Below, piece by piece: positions 43,590-52,847 of a stretch of 64,000 bases of DNA. The stretch comes from JAFDZV01 sp964455525. GTDB lineage: Bacteria; Bacteroidota; Ignavibacteria; OLB7. The notes under the pieces are model-generated. The model was not told the origin of the DNA and did not search any database. It was given only the letters and a program-made list of their open reading frames with translations. Each line of letters begins with the position of its first letter. Within the stretch, counting starts at the first letter, position 1. The position numbers and the translations under genes were made by a program. The DNA lies in contig CAYVWR010000006.1 of assembly GCA_964455525.1 (NCBI GenBank), forward strand, positions 248,001 through 312,000, in the 5' to 3' direction.

Positions 43590-44486
43590 TCATGCGTCTC
43601 CGCCGGTCGGCTGATCGCTCCGCCAGCGCACCACCACCTGTCCCTTCCAGCGAAGATCGATGGAGCCTGCACTGCGTGTTCCCCGTGCTACCAGCACCGA
43701 TGTCAGGAACAGATCAAGTTTTCGCAGACGCCCGGCGATCTCGCCTGGCAGTCCTGCACTGACCGGCACGGCACCATCGGCTGTGACAAGGATATACTCT
43801 CCGCCCGGCTCCCTGCGCACCTCGGAGATCTGCCGGTAGAGGCCATCATCATACCCTCGCAGCAATGCCAGCACCTGAAGAGCTTCGGCTGTACGGAGGC
43901 TATCGAGACGATAATCACGACCGGATTCGCCGCCGCCGGAGGCCGGGCGGGCAGCACTGTCGGCGCGCTCAATGCCTGCGATCACCGGCAGATCGAACCC
44001 GGCGGAACTGAACCGGTAGGGGAGCGCGATCCCGAGCGAATCGAGATAAATGGGAGCGCCCGCGAGAAATGTCACTGCCACCGGCACCCGTTCAGCGATC
44101 TCCACCACCAGCGTTCCGTTTTCACCCCGATAGATCTCCGCACGAGAGATAAAAGGATGGGACGCAAGCCGTTTCTCGATATCGTGCAGATCCAGCTTCT
44201 GGAATGCAACCGAATCCGGGACCGCAGCCTGGCGCATGATCTCGGCGGAATCAAGGATCGTCCGGCCGATAATCCGTATCTGCCGCATCTCCTCCTTTCT
44301 GGCCCATCGGTTGGCGAGCAGGACAAGGCCGACTATCGCACCGATCACAAGAAGGCCGGTGGAGACGTTCGTGGCAAACCGCCGTGCGTCGTCCCGTTCC
44401 AGACGTGTCGGCTTTCGCCGTCTCGGTATAATCTTCTTCTTGACTTTCAAGGGGAGCCTGTCCGTCGCTACTATATCCGTTACCAA
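43590..44486 (-). CDS. ftsQ: cell division protein FtsQ/DivIB
   Basis: A bitopic membrane protein: basic cytoplasmic tail (LKVKKKIIPRRRKPTRLERD), one transmembrane helix (STGLLVIGAIVGLVLLANRW), then a POTRA domain (IRIIGRTILDSAEIMRQ, IEKRLASHPFISRAEIYRGE, LVVEIAERVPVAV) and the C-terminal beta domain. It bridges early and late divisome proteins with FtsL. The longest frame begins at TTG 44486; TTG 44450, with AGG six bases upstream, would start directly at LKVKKK. No ATG is available before the membrane helix, so a rare start is implied. Position between murB and ftsA is classical. Confidence 0.9.
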   Translation of the reverse strand: MVTDIVATDRLPLKVKKKIIPRRRKPTRLERDDARRFATNVSTGLLVIGAIVGLVLLANRWARKEEMRQIRIIGRTILDSAEIMRQAAVPDSVAFQKLDLHDIEKRLASHPFISRAEIYRGENGTLVVEIAERVPVAVTFLAGAPIYLDSLGIALPYRFSSAGFDLPVIAGIERADSAARPASGGGESGRDYRLDSLRTAEALQVLALLRGYDDGLYRQISEVRREPGGEYILVTADGAVPVSAGLPGEIAGRLRKLDLFLTSVLVARGTRSAGSIDLRWKGQVVVRWRSDQPTGGDA

Positions 44487-44567
44487 TCGCAGAGAGGGGG
44501 AAGGTTATGTGCCGTTGCGCCCGGCTCCAAAGAGCTATCGCCGGTACTCCTGGCAACAGCGGCTGAC

Positions 44568-45488
44568 CTACAGGGTCTGCTCCTGCTGAATCTTTTCAAA
44601 GCCGACCAATTTTATCTCCAGTTCCAGCTCGACATCAAACTTCTTTTTCACCTCATCGCGGGCGATGCCTATCAGCGCCAGCACATCTTCTGCGGTTGCA
44701 CCACCACGATTGATGATAAAGTTTGCGTGCAGCTCGCTTATCTCGGCATTGCCAGCGCTGCGCCCTTTCAAGCCGCACTCCTGGATCAATCGTGCCGCAT
44801 ACAAGCCGGGAGGATTTTTAAAGATGCTCCCGGCATTCGGAAAGCGCACCGGTTGCGAGCTGTTCCGCTTCTGCATCATATCACGACGGAAGGACTTCAT
44901 CTCATCGGCAGCGCCCTCGGGGAACTGGAACGTTGCCTCCAGGATCAGATCGCCATGCAATTTTGAGCTGCGATAGGTAAAGCCCCCCTCCTCTCTGGCG
45001 ATGCAAACAAGTTTGCCACCTCGTATAAGCTCCACCGAGAGCATATGGTCGGATATCTCGCCGCCATAGGCACCGGCATTCATAAGCACCGCCCCCCCCA
45101 GTGTCCCAGGAATCCCCGCAAGCATCTCCGCCCCTTTCTTCCCGTTTCTGATGCAGAAATCGACAAACTGCGCCAGTTTCACCCCCGCTCCGGCAGTGAT
45201 AACGCCATCGGGATCGATATCCAGATAATTAAAACCAGCCTCCAGATTCACGACCGCACCACGCACCCCTTCGTCGGACACCAGGAGATTGCTCCCATTT
45301 CCCATTGGGAAGAATGGGATTTTCTCGCCGCGCAGATACCGTATTAAAGCCAGCGCATCGGCCTTGTCGAGCGGCTCCAGATAAATATCGGCCGGGCCAC
45401 CGATGCGGAACGTCGTATAGTTCGCAAGCGGCTCGGCAAGGGCGATACGGCCTTTGAAGCTCCTGCGGATATCGTCGAGCGCTATCAT
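44568..45488 (-). CDS. murB: UDP-N-acetylenolpyruvoylglucosamine reductase MurB
   Basis: An FAD enzyme that reduces UDP-GlcNAc-enolpyruvate to UDP-MurNAc with NADPH, completing the muramic acid unit. FAD-binding segments: YTTFRIGGPADIYLEP, FFPMGNGSNLLVSDEGV and AGIPGTLGGAVLMNAGAYGG. The catalytic Ser lies in RFPNAGSIFKNP, followed by LIQECGLKGRSAGNAEIS and HANFIINRGGATAEDV as in the shorter (Bacillus-type) MurB. Start chosen at ATG 45488 (MIALDDIRRSF), 306 residues; GTG 45500 is the alternative. It sits between murC and ftsQ, as in many dcw clusters outside the Enterobacteria. Confidence 0.95.
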   Translation of the reverse strand: MIALDDIRRSFKGRIALAEPLANYTTFRIGGPADIYLEPLDKADALALIRYLRGEKIPFFPMGNGSNLLVSDEGVRGAVVNLEAGFNYLDIDPDGVITAGAGVKLAQFVDFCIRNGKKGAEMLAGIPGTLGGAVLMNAGAYGGEISDHMLSVELIRGGKLVCIAREEGGFTYRSSKLHGDLILEATFQFPEGAADEMKSFRRDMMQKRNSSQPVRFPNAGSIFKNPPGLYAARLIQECGLKGRSAGNAEISELHANFIINRGGATAEDVLALIGIARDEVKKKFDVELELEIKLVGFEKIQQEQTL

Positions 45489-45540
45489 GGATCGGGGCAC
45501 AGACTATTCAACATTGCACATCCTGTTTGCTGATATGATT

Positions 45541-45556
45541 GCGGGCATCTGCCCGC
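45541..45556 (-). repeat. small hairpin in the murC-murB gap
   Basis: GCGGGCA/TGCCCGC with a two-base spacer lies a few bases past the murC stop. The motif GGGCATCTGCCC recurs ~35 bases away inside the end of murC (from 45577). It may slow ribosomes or tune expression between the two genes. Confidence 0.35.
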
Positions 45557-45568
45557 ACCTCGGGCCTT

Positions 45569-46972
45569 TCAGATCCGGGCATCTGCCCCCGCACTTTTTT
45601 CGCGGAGCGCATACAGAATTTCGTCTGCATTTCTCCAGATATCCCCGGCACCCATCGTCACCACGATATCACCGGGGCGGATCAGCTCCAGGGTACGCTC
45701 GGCCAGGGTATTTCTCTGCGGCACATAGATCACATTACGGTGCCCATAATCGATTGCGCTTTCAACGATCAACTCGCCGGTAATCCCCTGGATCGGCCGT
45801 TCCCTGGCCGCATAGACATCGGTTACCAGCACCAGATCGGCATTGAAGAACGACTTGCCGAACTCCTCATGGAAATCGCGTGTGCGGCTATAGGTATGCG
45901 GCTGAAACAGAGCCACGATCCTTCGCCGCCAGCCGCTCCGTATTGCATCAAGCGTTGCCTTCACCTCGGTGGGATGATGTGCATAATCATCGATCACCAT
46001 CACATCGGCCGCCTCGCCCTTGATCTCGAAACGGCGATAGACGCCGGTGAACTTCGCAAGGGCACGAACTATCGACTCGAACGGCACGCCAACCTCCAGG
46101 CCAACCGTGATTGCGGCCAGAGCATTCTTCACGTTATGTTCTCCGGGAGCCCCCACGATAATCTCACCAAGCGGCTCGCCGTGGCGAAGCACGGTAAATC
46201 GCGAATTCCCCTCGGAGAAGCTGAGGTCGATTGCACGCACATCACACTGCGGTGTGGAGCCATAGCTCACCACCCGTTTTTTCAGATGCGGCCGGATATC
46301 CACCAGCGACGACTCATCCAGGCAGAGCGCCACAAAGCCATAAAAGGGGGCCTTGTTGGCAAACTCGATAAACGCCCGTTTGATATCGTCGATATCGGAA
46401 TAGATATCGAGATGCTCCCGCTCCAGATTGGTTATCACCGCGATCGTAGGAGAGAGCGTCAGGAAGGAACGATCGAACTCATCGGCCTCCACAACGGTCC
46501 ACTCGCCATGTCCAAGCCGGGCATTTGCGCCGCCGAGGCCGGAGAGCCGCCCACCGACGATCACCGTAGGATCGATCCCCCCCTCAATCAGCACCAGGCC
46601 GATCATCGAGGTGGTTGTGGTCTTGCCGTGGGTTCCGGCCACCGCGATACCGTACTTCATACGGGTGACCTCGGCCAGCATCTCCGCACGCCGGATGATC
46701 GGGATCTTCCGGCGCAAGGCCTCCACGGTCTCCGGATTATCTTCCGGGCAAACAGCGCTGGAATAGACCACGACCTCGGCACCGGCCACATTCTCCGCTG
46801 CATGGCCGATCATGATTCGTGCGCCGAGCGATTCGAGCCGCTCGGTAGTGTCGCTTCTGGAGAGATCGCTCCCGGTAACCGAGAAGCCCTGATCGAGCAG
46901 GATCTCAGCGATTCCCGACATGCCGATGCCGCCGATGCCGACGAAGTGTACGGTCTGTATGCTTCTGAACAA
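45569..46972 (-). CDS. murC: UDP-N-acetylmuramate--L-alanine ligase MurC
   Basis: A 467-residue Mur ligase that adds the first residue, L-Ala, to UDP-MurNAc using ATP. The N-terminal Rossmann domain starts VHFVGIGGIGMSGIAEILL; the ATP loop GTHGKTT is at residues 113-119. The central EADEFDRSFL and ITNLEREHLDIY segments and the C-terminal YAHHPTEVKATLDAIR, FQPHTYSRT and MGAGDIW are as in the family. It follows the unnamed membrane-protein gene by 57 bases and precedes murB by 80, all in one direction. Confidence 0.98.
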   Translation of the reverse strand: MFRSIQTVHFVGIGGIGMSGIAEILLDQGFSVTGSDLSRSDTTERLESLGARIMIGHAAENVAGAEVVVYSSAVCPEDNPETVEALRRKIPIIRRAEMLAEVTRMKYGIAVAGTHGKTTTTSMIGLVLIEGGIDPTVIVGGRLSGLGGANARLGHGEWTVVEADEFDRSFLTLSPTIAVITNLEREHLDIYSDIDDIKRAFIEFANKAPFYGFVALCLDESSLVDIRPHLKKRVVSYGSTPQCDVRAIDLSFSEGNSRFTVLRHGEPLGEIIVGAPGEHNVKNALAAITVGLEVGVPFESIVRALAKFTGVYRRFEIKGEAADVMVIDDYAHHPTEVKATLDAIRSGWRRRIVALFQPHTYSRTRDFHEEFGKSFFNADLVLVTDVYAARERPIQGITGELIVESAIDYGHRNVIYVPQRNTLAERTLELIRPGDIVVTMGAGDIWRNADEILYALREKSAGADARI

Positions 46973-47029
46973 GTTCTTGGTAATCGCTTATCGTGTAATC
47001 AGTCTGTGAGCCTGCAACGCTATCTGCGT

Positions 47030-47554
47030 TCAGGAACGCGAGAAGGGCATGCCGGATTCTCCACCTCTGCGGCGCGGGCCCACTCGTATCTCGATGCCGT
47101 TTGTTTGAGCAAAATCCCGGATCGCCAGCGCCAGATCACGGCTCCGCTCAAAACTGTTAGGACGGAGCCTGAGAAGCCTGCGCCGGTCGCGGAGTTTGAT
47201 ACGGGCCGTGGGAGATGCCTTCGGCTGGCGCAGCGGACGATCGCGGCGAAAGCCGATCCACTCGATCTCCTCCGGCCGCAGGATGCGCTGGCGGAACCGG
47301 GTACGGAACTGCAACTCGTTCCGGCTAACGATCACGCGACGGCCCGACACCGCCACAACGATCAGCGCCACAAGGGCAAGGATGGCAAAGAGTGCCAGCA
47401 GATAGACGATCGGGTCCTGCCACACCACCGAGAACGTATCACCGATCAGCGTCCCTCGCACTACCGCGTACACCACCAGGGTAACGCCGTAGCCGATCGT
47501 CGCAAGGTAGTAGATGTCGAGCCTGTGCCTGAATGTCTCTTCCTGCATTCTCAT
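47030..47554 (-). CDS. unnamed two-helix membrane protein with PH-like domain, inside the dcw cluster
   Basis: This 174-residue protein has two transmembrane helices (YLATIGYGVTLVVYAVVRG, IVYLLALFAILALVALIVVAV), then a cytoplasmic beta-rich domain starting GRRVIVSRNELQFRTRFRQR and LRPEEIEWIGFRRDR. This recalls the bacterial PH/PH-like membrane proteins. It ends in a very basic tail (GPRRRGGESGMPFSRS). It has no counterpart that I know in the standard dcw order and lies exactly between murG and murC. An AAGG site precedes ATG 47554; Met3 is also possible. It may be lineage-specific and linked to division or wall synthesis by context only. Confidence 0.8.
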   Translation of the reverse strand: MRMQEETFRHRLDIYYLATIGYGVTLVVYAVVRGTLIGDTFSVVWQDPIVYLLALFAILALVALIVVAVSGRRVIVSRNELQFRTRFRQRILRPEEIEWIGFRRDRPLRQPKASPTARIKLRDRRRLLRLRPNSFERSRDLALAIRDFAQTNGIEIRVGPRRRGGESGMPFSRS

Positions 47555-47675
47555 CTGCCTTGGTAGGAGTGCCTACCGGAATGAAGTGCAACGATTCGAT
47601 GATCCACCAGTCGGGCTTCGGTAATCACTGTATCGGGGCCTGTCCCATGAATCCTATCCGGGCCGCACGGAGGGA

Positions 47676-48764
47676 TCACCTCCCTCGTGCTGCAAGCTCC
47701 ACCACGCTGTGCGCGATAACATCATCGGCGTTCGGGACAGCGAGCATGGCAGCATTGTGCGCCATCGCAGCCAGATCGGCCTTGTGTGAGAGGAGCATAA
47801 TCACCATCTGATGAAGCCGTGCATTAAGCTCGGCATCCGGCAACATCCGAGCCGCCCCTGCGCGCTCCATCGCCTCGGCGTTCATCCGCTGATGATCGTC
47901 GGCAGCGTTTGGCAGCGGCACAAGAATCGAGGGCCGCCCTACCACCGCAAGCTCGGCGATCGTCGTGGCACCGGCACGTGCCAGCACCAGATCGGCCGCC
48001 GCATATCCCTTCTCCATCTCATGGATGAAGGTGGAACGATACAATCCCGGTTCCCGGTGCTCTCCCCCGGCATAGCTGGTCCCGGTCTGCCAGATCACCT
48101 GCACACCTTCTACAAGAAGGCGCTCGACGATTCTATCGAGCGTCGCATTGATCGAGCGTGCACCGAGCGATCCGCCGAAGGCAAAGAGCGTGGGGCGATC
48201 GTGTGAAAGCCCGAAGTGTGCTCGTGCCTCGTTACGATCCTGGGCCTCGGAGAAGACGGCACGAACAGGATTGCCGCTTACAACCACCCTGGCACCCCGC
48301 AGATGCGAGCGTGCGGCCTCGAACGCCACATGAACTACCGTGGCCCTCGGGGCCAGTTTCCGCACCACCCGACCCGGCAGCGCATTGGATTCCATCAGCA
48401 CAAGCGGAATCCCCCGCATCGCCGCCATCATTCCGATCGGATAACTGACATATGCCCCTGCACAGACCACCGCATGCGGCTTGAACCTGTTCAGCAATCG
48501 GAGCGCCTGTGCGAACGAGGTTCCGATCTTTACCGGCAGCAGAAAGGTCTGCAACGACACATCCCGCTGCAATCCGCTGATCCAGAGATAGTTGAGCGGA
48601 TATCCGGCACGCGGAACCACCGTCTCCTCAAGCCGTCCCCGCGTCCCGACAAACTCTATCTCGGCATCCGGGCACAGTTGCCTGCATCGCTCGGCAACTG
48701 CCAGAGCCGGAAAGATGTGCCCGCCGGTACCTCCGGCGGCAAAAAGAAGCCGTAGGTTCTTCAT
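47676..48764 (-). CDS. murG: MurG, UDP-GlcNAc:lipid I N-acetylglucosaminyltransferase
   Basis: This 362-residue GT-B glycosyltransferase converts lipid I to lipid II on the cytoplasmic face. The N-terminal FAAGGTGGHIFPALAVAE loop, the second G-loop VVCAGAYVSYPIGMMAAM and the C-terminal SLGARSINATLDRI, AADLVLARAGATTIAEL and ILVPLPNAADDHQRMNAEA (UDP-GlcNAc binding) are intact. Its ATG overlaps the ftsW stop by four bases (ATGA), implying translational coupling. 121 bases separate it from the membrane-protein gene downstream; GGTAGG-AGTG-CCTACC (47561..47576) in that gap is a small hairpin. Confidence 0.97.
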   Translation of the reverse strand: MKNLRLLFAAGGTGGHIFPALAVAERCRQLCPDAEIEFVGTRGRLEETVVPRAGYPLNYLWISGLQRDVSLQTFLLPVKIGTSFAQALRLLNRFKPHAVVCAGAYVSYPIGMMAAMRGIPLVLMESNALPGRVVRKLAPRATVVHVAFEAARSHLRGARVVVSGNPVRAVFSEAQDRNEARAHFGLSHDRPTLFAFGGSLGARSINATLDRIVERLLVEGVQVIWQTGTSYAGGEHREPGLYRSTFIHEMEKGYAAADLVLARAGATTIAELAVVGRPSILVPLPNAADDHQRMNAEAMERAGAARMLPDAELNARLHQMVIMLLSHKADLAAMAHNAAMLAVPNADDVIAHSVVELAARGR

Positions 48765-49963
48765 ACAACAGCTCCTGCCCGGACCACAGCCGGTTTTTCC
48801 AGCGGCATCACATTCGCATGTTGCGAGATGTTAAGCAACACCCCCACGGCAGCGGCACTGAACAACACCGAGCTGCCACCATAGCTGATAAAGGGCATCG
48901 GCAGGCCTGTAGTTGGCAGCAGACCTGTTGTCACACAGGCGTTGATCGCCGCATAGGCGCCAAGAACCAGTGTGATGCCGGCCGCAACATTTCGCCCAAG
49001 ATCATCGGGAGCCTGCCGCGCCACCAGAAGCCCACGCCAGATGATGAGACCGAACACTCCAAGGATCACCAGAGCGCCGATAAAGCCATATTCCTCGCCG
49101 ATAATGGCATAGATGAAATCGCCGAACGGCTCCGGCACAAACAGTCGCTGCCTGCTTTGTCCCGGCCCCACGCCAAAGATTCCCCCGGAACCGAACGCGA
49201 GCAATCCCTGGCTGAGCTGATAGTTCGCGGCATTGACCGTATCGGCCTCGCCGGAATGCATGCTCACATAGGAAAGGATACGCCTCATCCGATATTCTGC
49301 CGAAACGGCATAGGCCGCCGCAACCAGAAGTCCGCCCAGCAGTACCGAACCCAACTGGAAGAGATTCACCCGTCCGATGAACAGCATTCCCATCGCCACC
49401 ATGAAGATCACCAACGCGGTTGAGAGGTTCGGTTGCAGAGCCACCAGCCCACAGGCAAGCATCACCCAGAGCATCATCGGCAGAAAGCTGAACTTGAGGT
49501 CGTTGATATAGGCCCTTTTATCGGCCAGCATCACCCCCAGATGAATGATGAGCGCAAATTTTGCAAACTCCGATGGCTGGAACGAGATAGGCCCCAGGCT
49601 TAGCCACCGTGTTGCTCCCTTCATTCTTGTCCCCTCGAACAGAACATACAGGAGCATGCCGAGCGCCACCACAAGCATCGGTTTCGACCAGCGTTCCAGC
49701 CAGTGATAGTCGATGCGCGAGAGCACAAGCATCACCATGATGCCCCCCAGCACACGGATGGCATGGCTCCAGAAGAAGGTCTCGGTCGATCCTGTCTTCT
49801 CATCAGCAAACCCTGCCGAGGCCGAGTAGACAAATGCGATCGAGAAGAACATGATCCCGAGCACGCTCAGCAGGATAAACCAATCGTTATGCCCCCGCGA
49901 TCCACCGCTGGTTCCCGATGCGGGCACAAACCCTCGCACTATGTTTCCCAACGGTCCCTTCAT
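48761..49963 (-). CDS. ftsW: FtsW, septal peptidoglycan glycosyltransferase (SEDS family)
   Basis: This 400-residue polytopic membrane protein with about ten helices belongs to the SEDS family, which polymerises lipid II together with its PBP partner (FtsI here). Recognisable parts: FILLSVLGIMFFSIAFVYSAS, FQPSEFAKFALIIHLGVMLA, ACGLVALQPNLSTALVIFMV, FGVGPGQSRQRLFVPEPFGD with FIYAIIGEEYGFIG, and TGLPMPFISYGGSSVLFSAA. The start at 49963 is six bases after the murD stop. The N-terminal cytoplasmic tail is long (~25 residues, Gly/Ser-rich). Confidence 0.97.
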   Translation of the reverse strand: MKGPLGNIVRGFVPASGTSGGSRGHNDWFILLSVLGIMFFSIAFVYSASAGFADEKTGSTETFFWSHAIRVLGGIMVMLVLSRIDYHWLERWSKPMLVVALGMLLYVLFEGTRMKGATRWLSLGPISFQPSEFAKFALIIHLGVMLADKRAYINDLKFSFLPMMLWVMLACGLVALQPNLSTALVIFMVAMGMLFIGRVNLFQLGSVLLGGLLVAAAYAVSAEYRMRRILSYVSMHSGEADTVNAANYQLSQGLLAFGSGGIFGVGPGQSRQRLFVPEPFGDFIYAIIGEEYGFIGALVILGVFGLIIWRGLLVARQAPDDLGRNVAAGITLVLGAYAAINACVTTGLLPTTGLPMPFISYGGSSVLFSAAAVGVLLNISQHANVMPLEKPAVVRAGAVV

Positions 49964-49969
49964 AACATC

Positions 49970-51364
49970 TTAAGCTTCAGCACTTCGGGTTTCCGCTACC
50001 GATCCAAGCGCGCCGACAAGCTGCTTGAATACATCGCCACGATGCTCGTAGTTCTTGAACATATCGAAGCTGGCACAGGCTGGGGAGAGGAGCACCACAT
50101 CCCCCGATTCAGCGAGCGATCTGGCCGTCGCCACAGCGTTCTCCATACTATATCCGGCCCGGTAGACTCTGGTATAGGGACCGAAAGCGGCATGCATCTC
50201 ATCGGCTGCATCGCCCACCAACACCACGGCTTTTACATGTTCGGCCACCAGATGAAGCACCGCATCGTAGGAGTTCTTCTTGCTCTTGCCACCGGCAATC
50301 AGCACGATCGGCCGGGTGAAGCTGGAGAGCGCATACCAGAGCGAGTCCACATTGGTTGCCTTGGAATCGTTTATGTAGCCAACGCCCTCGAACTCACGCA
50401 CCGCCTCCAGCCGATGGGGAACGCCCGCGAAGCTGGCAAGCCCATCGCGTATCGCCCCGACCGGCACACCCAGCCCCCGCGCCGAGAGCGCAGCGGCCAT
50501 CGAGTTGTAGAGGTTGTGAGGCCCCCGAATACCTATCTCTTCAACACGCATGATCGTTTCATCATTGTTCGTGGCATCCGAGCCGCCATCGCGAAGTATC
50601 AGCATACCATCGCGAACGAATGCCCCGGCCGGAAGCTCCCGGCGAATGCTGAACCCGAGTGCCTGGGCACCAGACCGCTCGGGCAGAGCAGCCAGATGCT
50701 CGTCATCGGCATTATAGAGGAGCAGATCCCCGGCATCCTGGTTCATGGTTATCCGAAATTTGGCTTGACGATACTCATCGAAGCCCGCATAACGGTCCAT
50801 ATGGTCGGGCGTGATGTTCAGCATCACTGCCACCTGCGGCTTCATGGCCGCGATATGCTCAAGCTGAAACGAGCTCATCTCCAGCACAACCACGCTTTGC
50901 GGACCTGCCTGGAGTGCTATTTCGCTGAACGGAACGCCAACATTGCCCGCCACAAACGTCTCGATACCGGCGGTACGGAAGATATGCCCAGCAAGCTCGG
51001 TCGTCGTCGTCTTGCCATTGGTCCCGGTAATCGCCACAATCCGCCCTTTGCAGCGGCGCGATGCAACCTCGATCTCCCCTGTTATCGTCATCCCACGCTC
51101 GATGGCCTGCCGGACGATCGGGATGGTATCGGGAACGCCGGGCGAGAGCACAAGCACATCGGCCTCCAGAACCCTCTGGCTATGCCCACCGAACTCATAG
51201 TGGGCGCCCAGTTCATCCAGCAGATGGATGGCGTCGGCAGCGGACTCAGCCGGACGCAGATCGCTTACAAACACCTCTGCCCCCTCATCGCATAACAACC
51301 GGGCAACGGCAAGCCCGGAACGGGCAGCCCCAAGGATCGCGTATGTATATGGTATCTGCGACAT
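49970..51364 (-). CDS. murD: UDP-N-acetylmuramoylalanine--D-glutamate ligase MurD
   Basis: A Mur ligase that adds D-Glu as the second peptide residue. From ATG 51364 (MSQIPYTYAILGAARSGLAV) it has 464 residues; the frame runs on to 51421 but those residues precede the family N-terminus. The ATP loop GTNGKTT is at residues 114-120; SSFQLEHIAAMKPQVAVMLN and ITPDHMDRYAGFDEYRQAK with the catalytic region follow; then GVPHRLEAVREFEGVGYIND, SKATN and LSPACASFDMFKNYEHRG. It sits between mraY (139-base gap) and ftsW (six-base gap). Confidence 0.97.
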   Translation of the reverse strand: MSQIPYTYAILGAARSGLAVARLLCDEGAEVFVSDLRPAESAADAIHLLDELGAHYEFGGHSQRVLEADVLVLSPGVPDTIPIVRQAIERGMTITGEIEVASRRCKGRIVAITGTNGKTTTTELAGHIFRTAGIETFVAGNVGVPFSEIALQAGPQSVVVLEMSSFQLEHIAAMKPQVAVMLNITPDHMDRYAGFDEYRQAKFRITMNQDAGDLLLYNADDEHLAALPERSGAQALGFSIRRELPAGAFVRDGMLILRDGGSDATNNDETIMRVEEIGIRGPHNLYNSMAAALSARGLGVPVGAIRDGLASFAGVPHRLEAVREFEGVGYINDSKATNVDSLWYALSSFTRPIVLIAGGKSKKNSYDAVLHLVAEHVKAVVLVGDAADEMHAAFGPYTRVYRAGYSMENAVATARSLAESGDVVLLSPACASFDMFKNYEHRGDVFKQLVGALGSVAETRSAEA

Positions 51365-51503
51365 GATTACAGGAAGAAACTCAACCAAGGTCTGGATGAC
51401 CATTGCCCGGAATGTCCGCAAGAAACTTCGGGCGCCAACCCCGGCGGGATCGTGATAGAGCGTTTGGACACCTGTATCCCCGCCCCTTTTCCAGACCCAT
51501 CTG

Positions 51504-52628
51504 TTACCGGATCTTCAATGTGGTAAGGCCCAGGATCGCCAGCAGCACAGCCACTATATAAAAGCGGGTCACGATCTTCGCCTCCGGCCATCCCTTCAAC
51601 TCGAAGTGATGATGCAACGGGGTCATCTTGAAGATCCGGCGACCTTCGCCGAAGCGCTTCTTCGTGTACTTGAAGTAGGCAACCTGCGCCATCACCGAGA
51701 GAGATTCGGCGAAGAAGATCCCCCCCATCACAGGGATCATATACTCCTTCTTCACCAGGATCATCAGGGCGCCAACCGCACCACCAAGCGCAAGCGAACC
51801 GGTATCCCCCATGAAAACCTGCGCCGGGTACGCGTTGTACCAGAGGAAGCCAAGACCGGCACCAACCAGAGCGGCGCTAAACACTGCAAGCTCCTCGCTG
51901 CCACGCAGGTGGGGGATGCCGAGATATGTTGCCGCCACCGCATTGCCGGAAACATAGGTGATCACAGCCAGGGTCAAGGCCACAATGCTCACGGTCCCTA
52001 TGGCAAGCCCATCCAGCCCATCCGTCAGATTTACCGCGTTCGAGGTTGCCGTGAGAATGAAGATCACAATCGGTATATAGAACACACCGAAGTCGAACAG
52101 CAGATCCTTGAAGAACGGGACCGTCGTATACGTATTGATGCTGGCAAAGCTGCCAGGGAACCACTCCGGGAAGAAGTAGATGGTCCCGCCGAGAAGCAGC
52201 CCGATAGCAACCTGACCAACGATCTTATAGCGTCCGATAAGCCCTTTTGGCAGTTTTTTCACCACCTTCAGGTAGTCGTCCAGGAAGCCCACCCCGCCAA
52301 GAAAAAGCGTTACGATCGAAACCAGGATCACAAAGGCACTTTTGATATCGCACCAGAGTATCGTGGGAACGATCAGCGAGAGAAGCACGATCAGCCCTCC
52401 CATCGTGGGCGTGCCGGCCTTTGCCATATGGCTCTTGGGCGCTTCCTTCTTCCCCTGCTCGCCAAGCTGGCGACGCTTAAGCGCTGCAATGATCCTTGGT
52501 CCGAAGACAAAGGCGATAAGAAGCGCCGTAAGTGCCGCACCAGCGGCACGAAAGGTCACAAAACGAAAGAGTCCAGACCCTGGGGGATTGAGTGTCGACT
52601 CGATGTACTGGGCCAGATAGTAGAGCAT
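51504..52628 (-). CDS. mraY: phospho-N-acetylmuramoyl-pentapeptide-transferase MraY
   Basis: This 374-residue integral membrane enzyme transfers phospho-MurNAc-pentapeptide to undecaprenyl phosphate to make lipid I. Markers: KSHMAKAGTPTMGGLIVLL near the N-terminus, the Asp pair in FLDDYLK (117-118), NAVNLTDGLDGLAIGTVSI, VFMGDTGSLALGGAVGALMI and the C-terminal FKMTPLHHHFELKGW, the HHH motif lining the active site. About ten helices. It is separated from murF by 219 bases containing a large inverted repeat. Confidence 0.98.
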   Translation of the reverse strand: MLYYLAQYIESTLNPPGSGLFRFVTFRAAGAALTALLIAFVFGPRIIAALKRRQLGEQGKKEAPKSHMAKAGTPTMGGLIVLLSLIVPTILWCDIKSAFVILVSIVTLFLGGVGFLDDYLKVVKKLPKGLIGRYKIVGQVAIGLLLGGTIYFFPEWFPGSFASINTYTTVPFFKDLLFDFGVFYIPIVIFILTATSNAVNLTDGLDGLAIGTVSIVALTLAVITYVSGNAVAATYLGIPHLRGSEELAVFSAALVGAGLGFLWYNAYPAQVFMGDTGSLALGGAVGALMILVKKEYMIPVMGGIFFAESLSVMAQVAYFKYTKKRFGEGRRIFKMTPLHHHFELKGWPEAKIVTRFYIVAVLLAILGLTTLKIR

Positions 52629-52652
52629 CTGCTGATTTTCAACGTGAGATAT

Positions 52653-52703
52653 GATTATCGGTTGTCGGTTACGCCATCCACCGTAACCGACAACCGTATA
52701 ATC
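52653..52703. repeat. long inverted repeat between mraY and murF
   Basis: CGGTTGTCGGTTACG (52659..52673) and CGTAACCGACAACCG (52682..52696) are perfect complements around CCATCCAC. GATTAT (left) and ATAATC (right) extend the stem with one bulge to ~21 bp. No T-run follows on minus. It could be an attenuator, an RNA processing site, or a regulator-binding palindrome. Confidence 0.65.
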
Positions 52704-52847
52704 TCGGGTCCTGGACAGTTCCCTCAGACCTCTCAGTCCTTGGAATATGCTATCGATAGGTCCCCGTCTGCATTTGGTCTATCACCCCCCTGCTGGCACC
52801 CTGCCACCCCGCGCACGTACATCTTTCTCCCCCTGACTCTCCCGGCG

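Noticed and set aside
45539..47566. Plus-strand open frame of 675 codons opposite murC
   Set aside because: It is the antisense of murC and the membrane-protein gene; the residues are His/Arg/Gly-rich with no domain, typical of a shadow frame in GC-rich DNA.
49703..51295. Plus-strand open frame of 530 codons opposite ftsW and murD
   Set aside because: Antisense shadow of two certain genes; no signal, domain or sensible composition.
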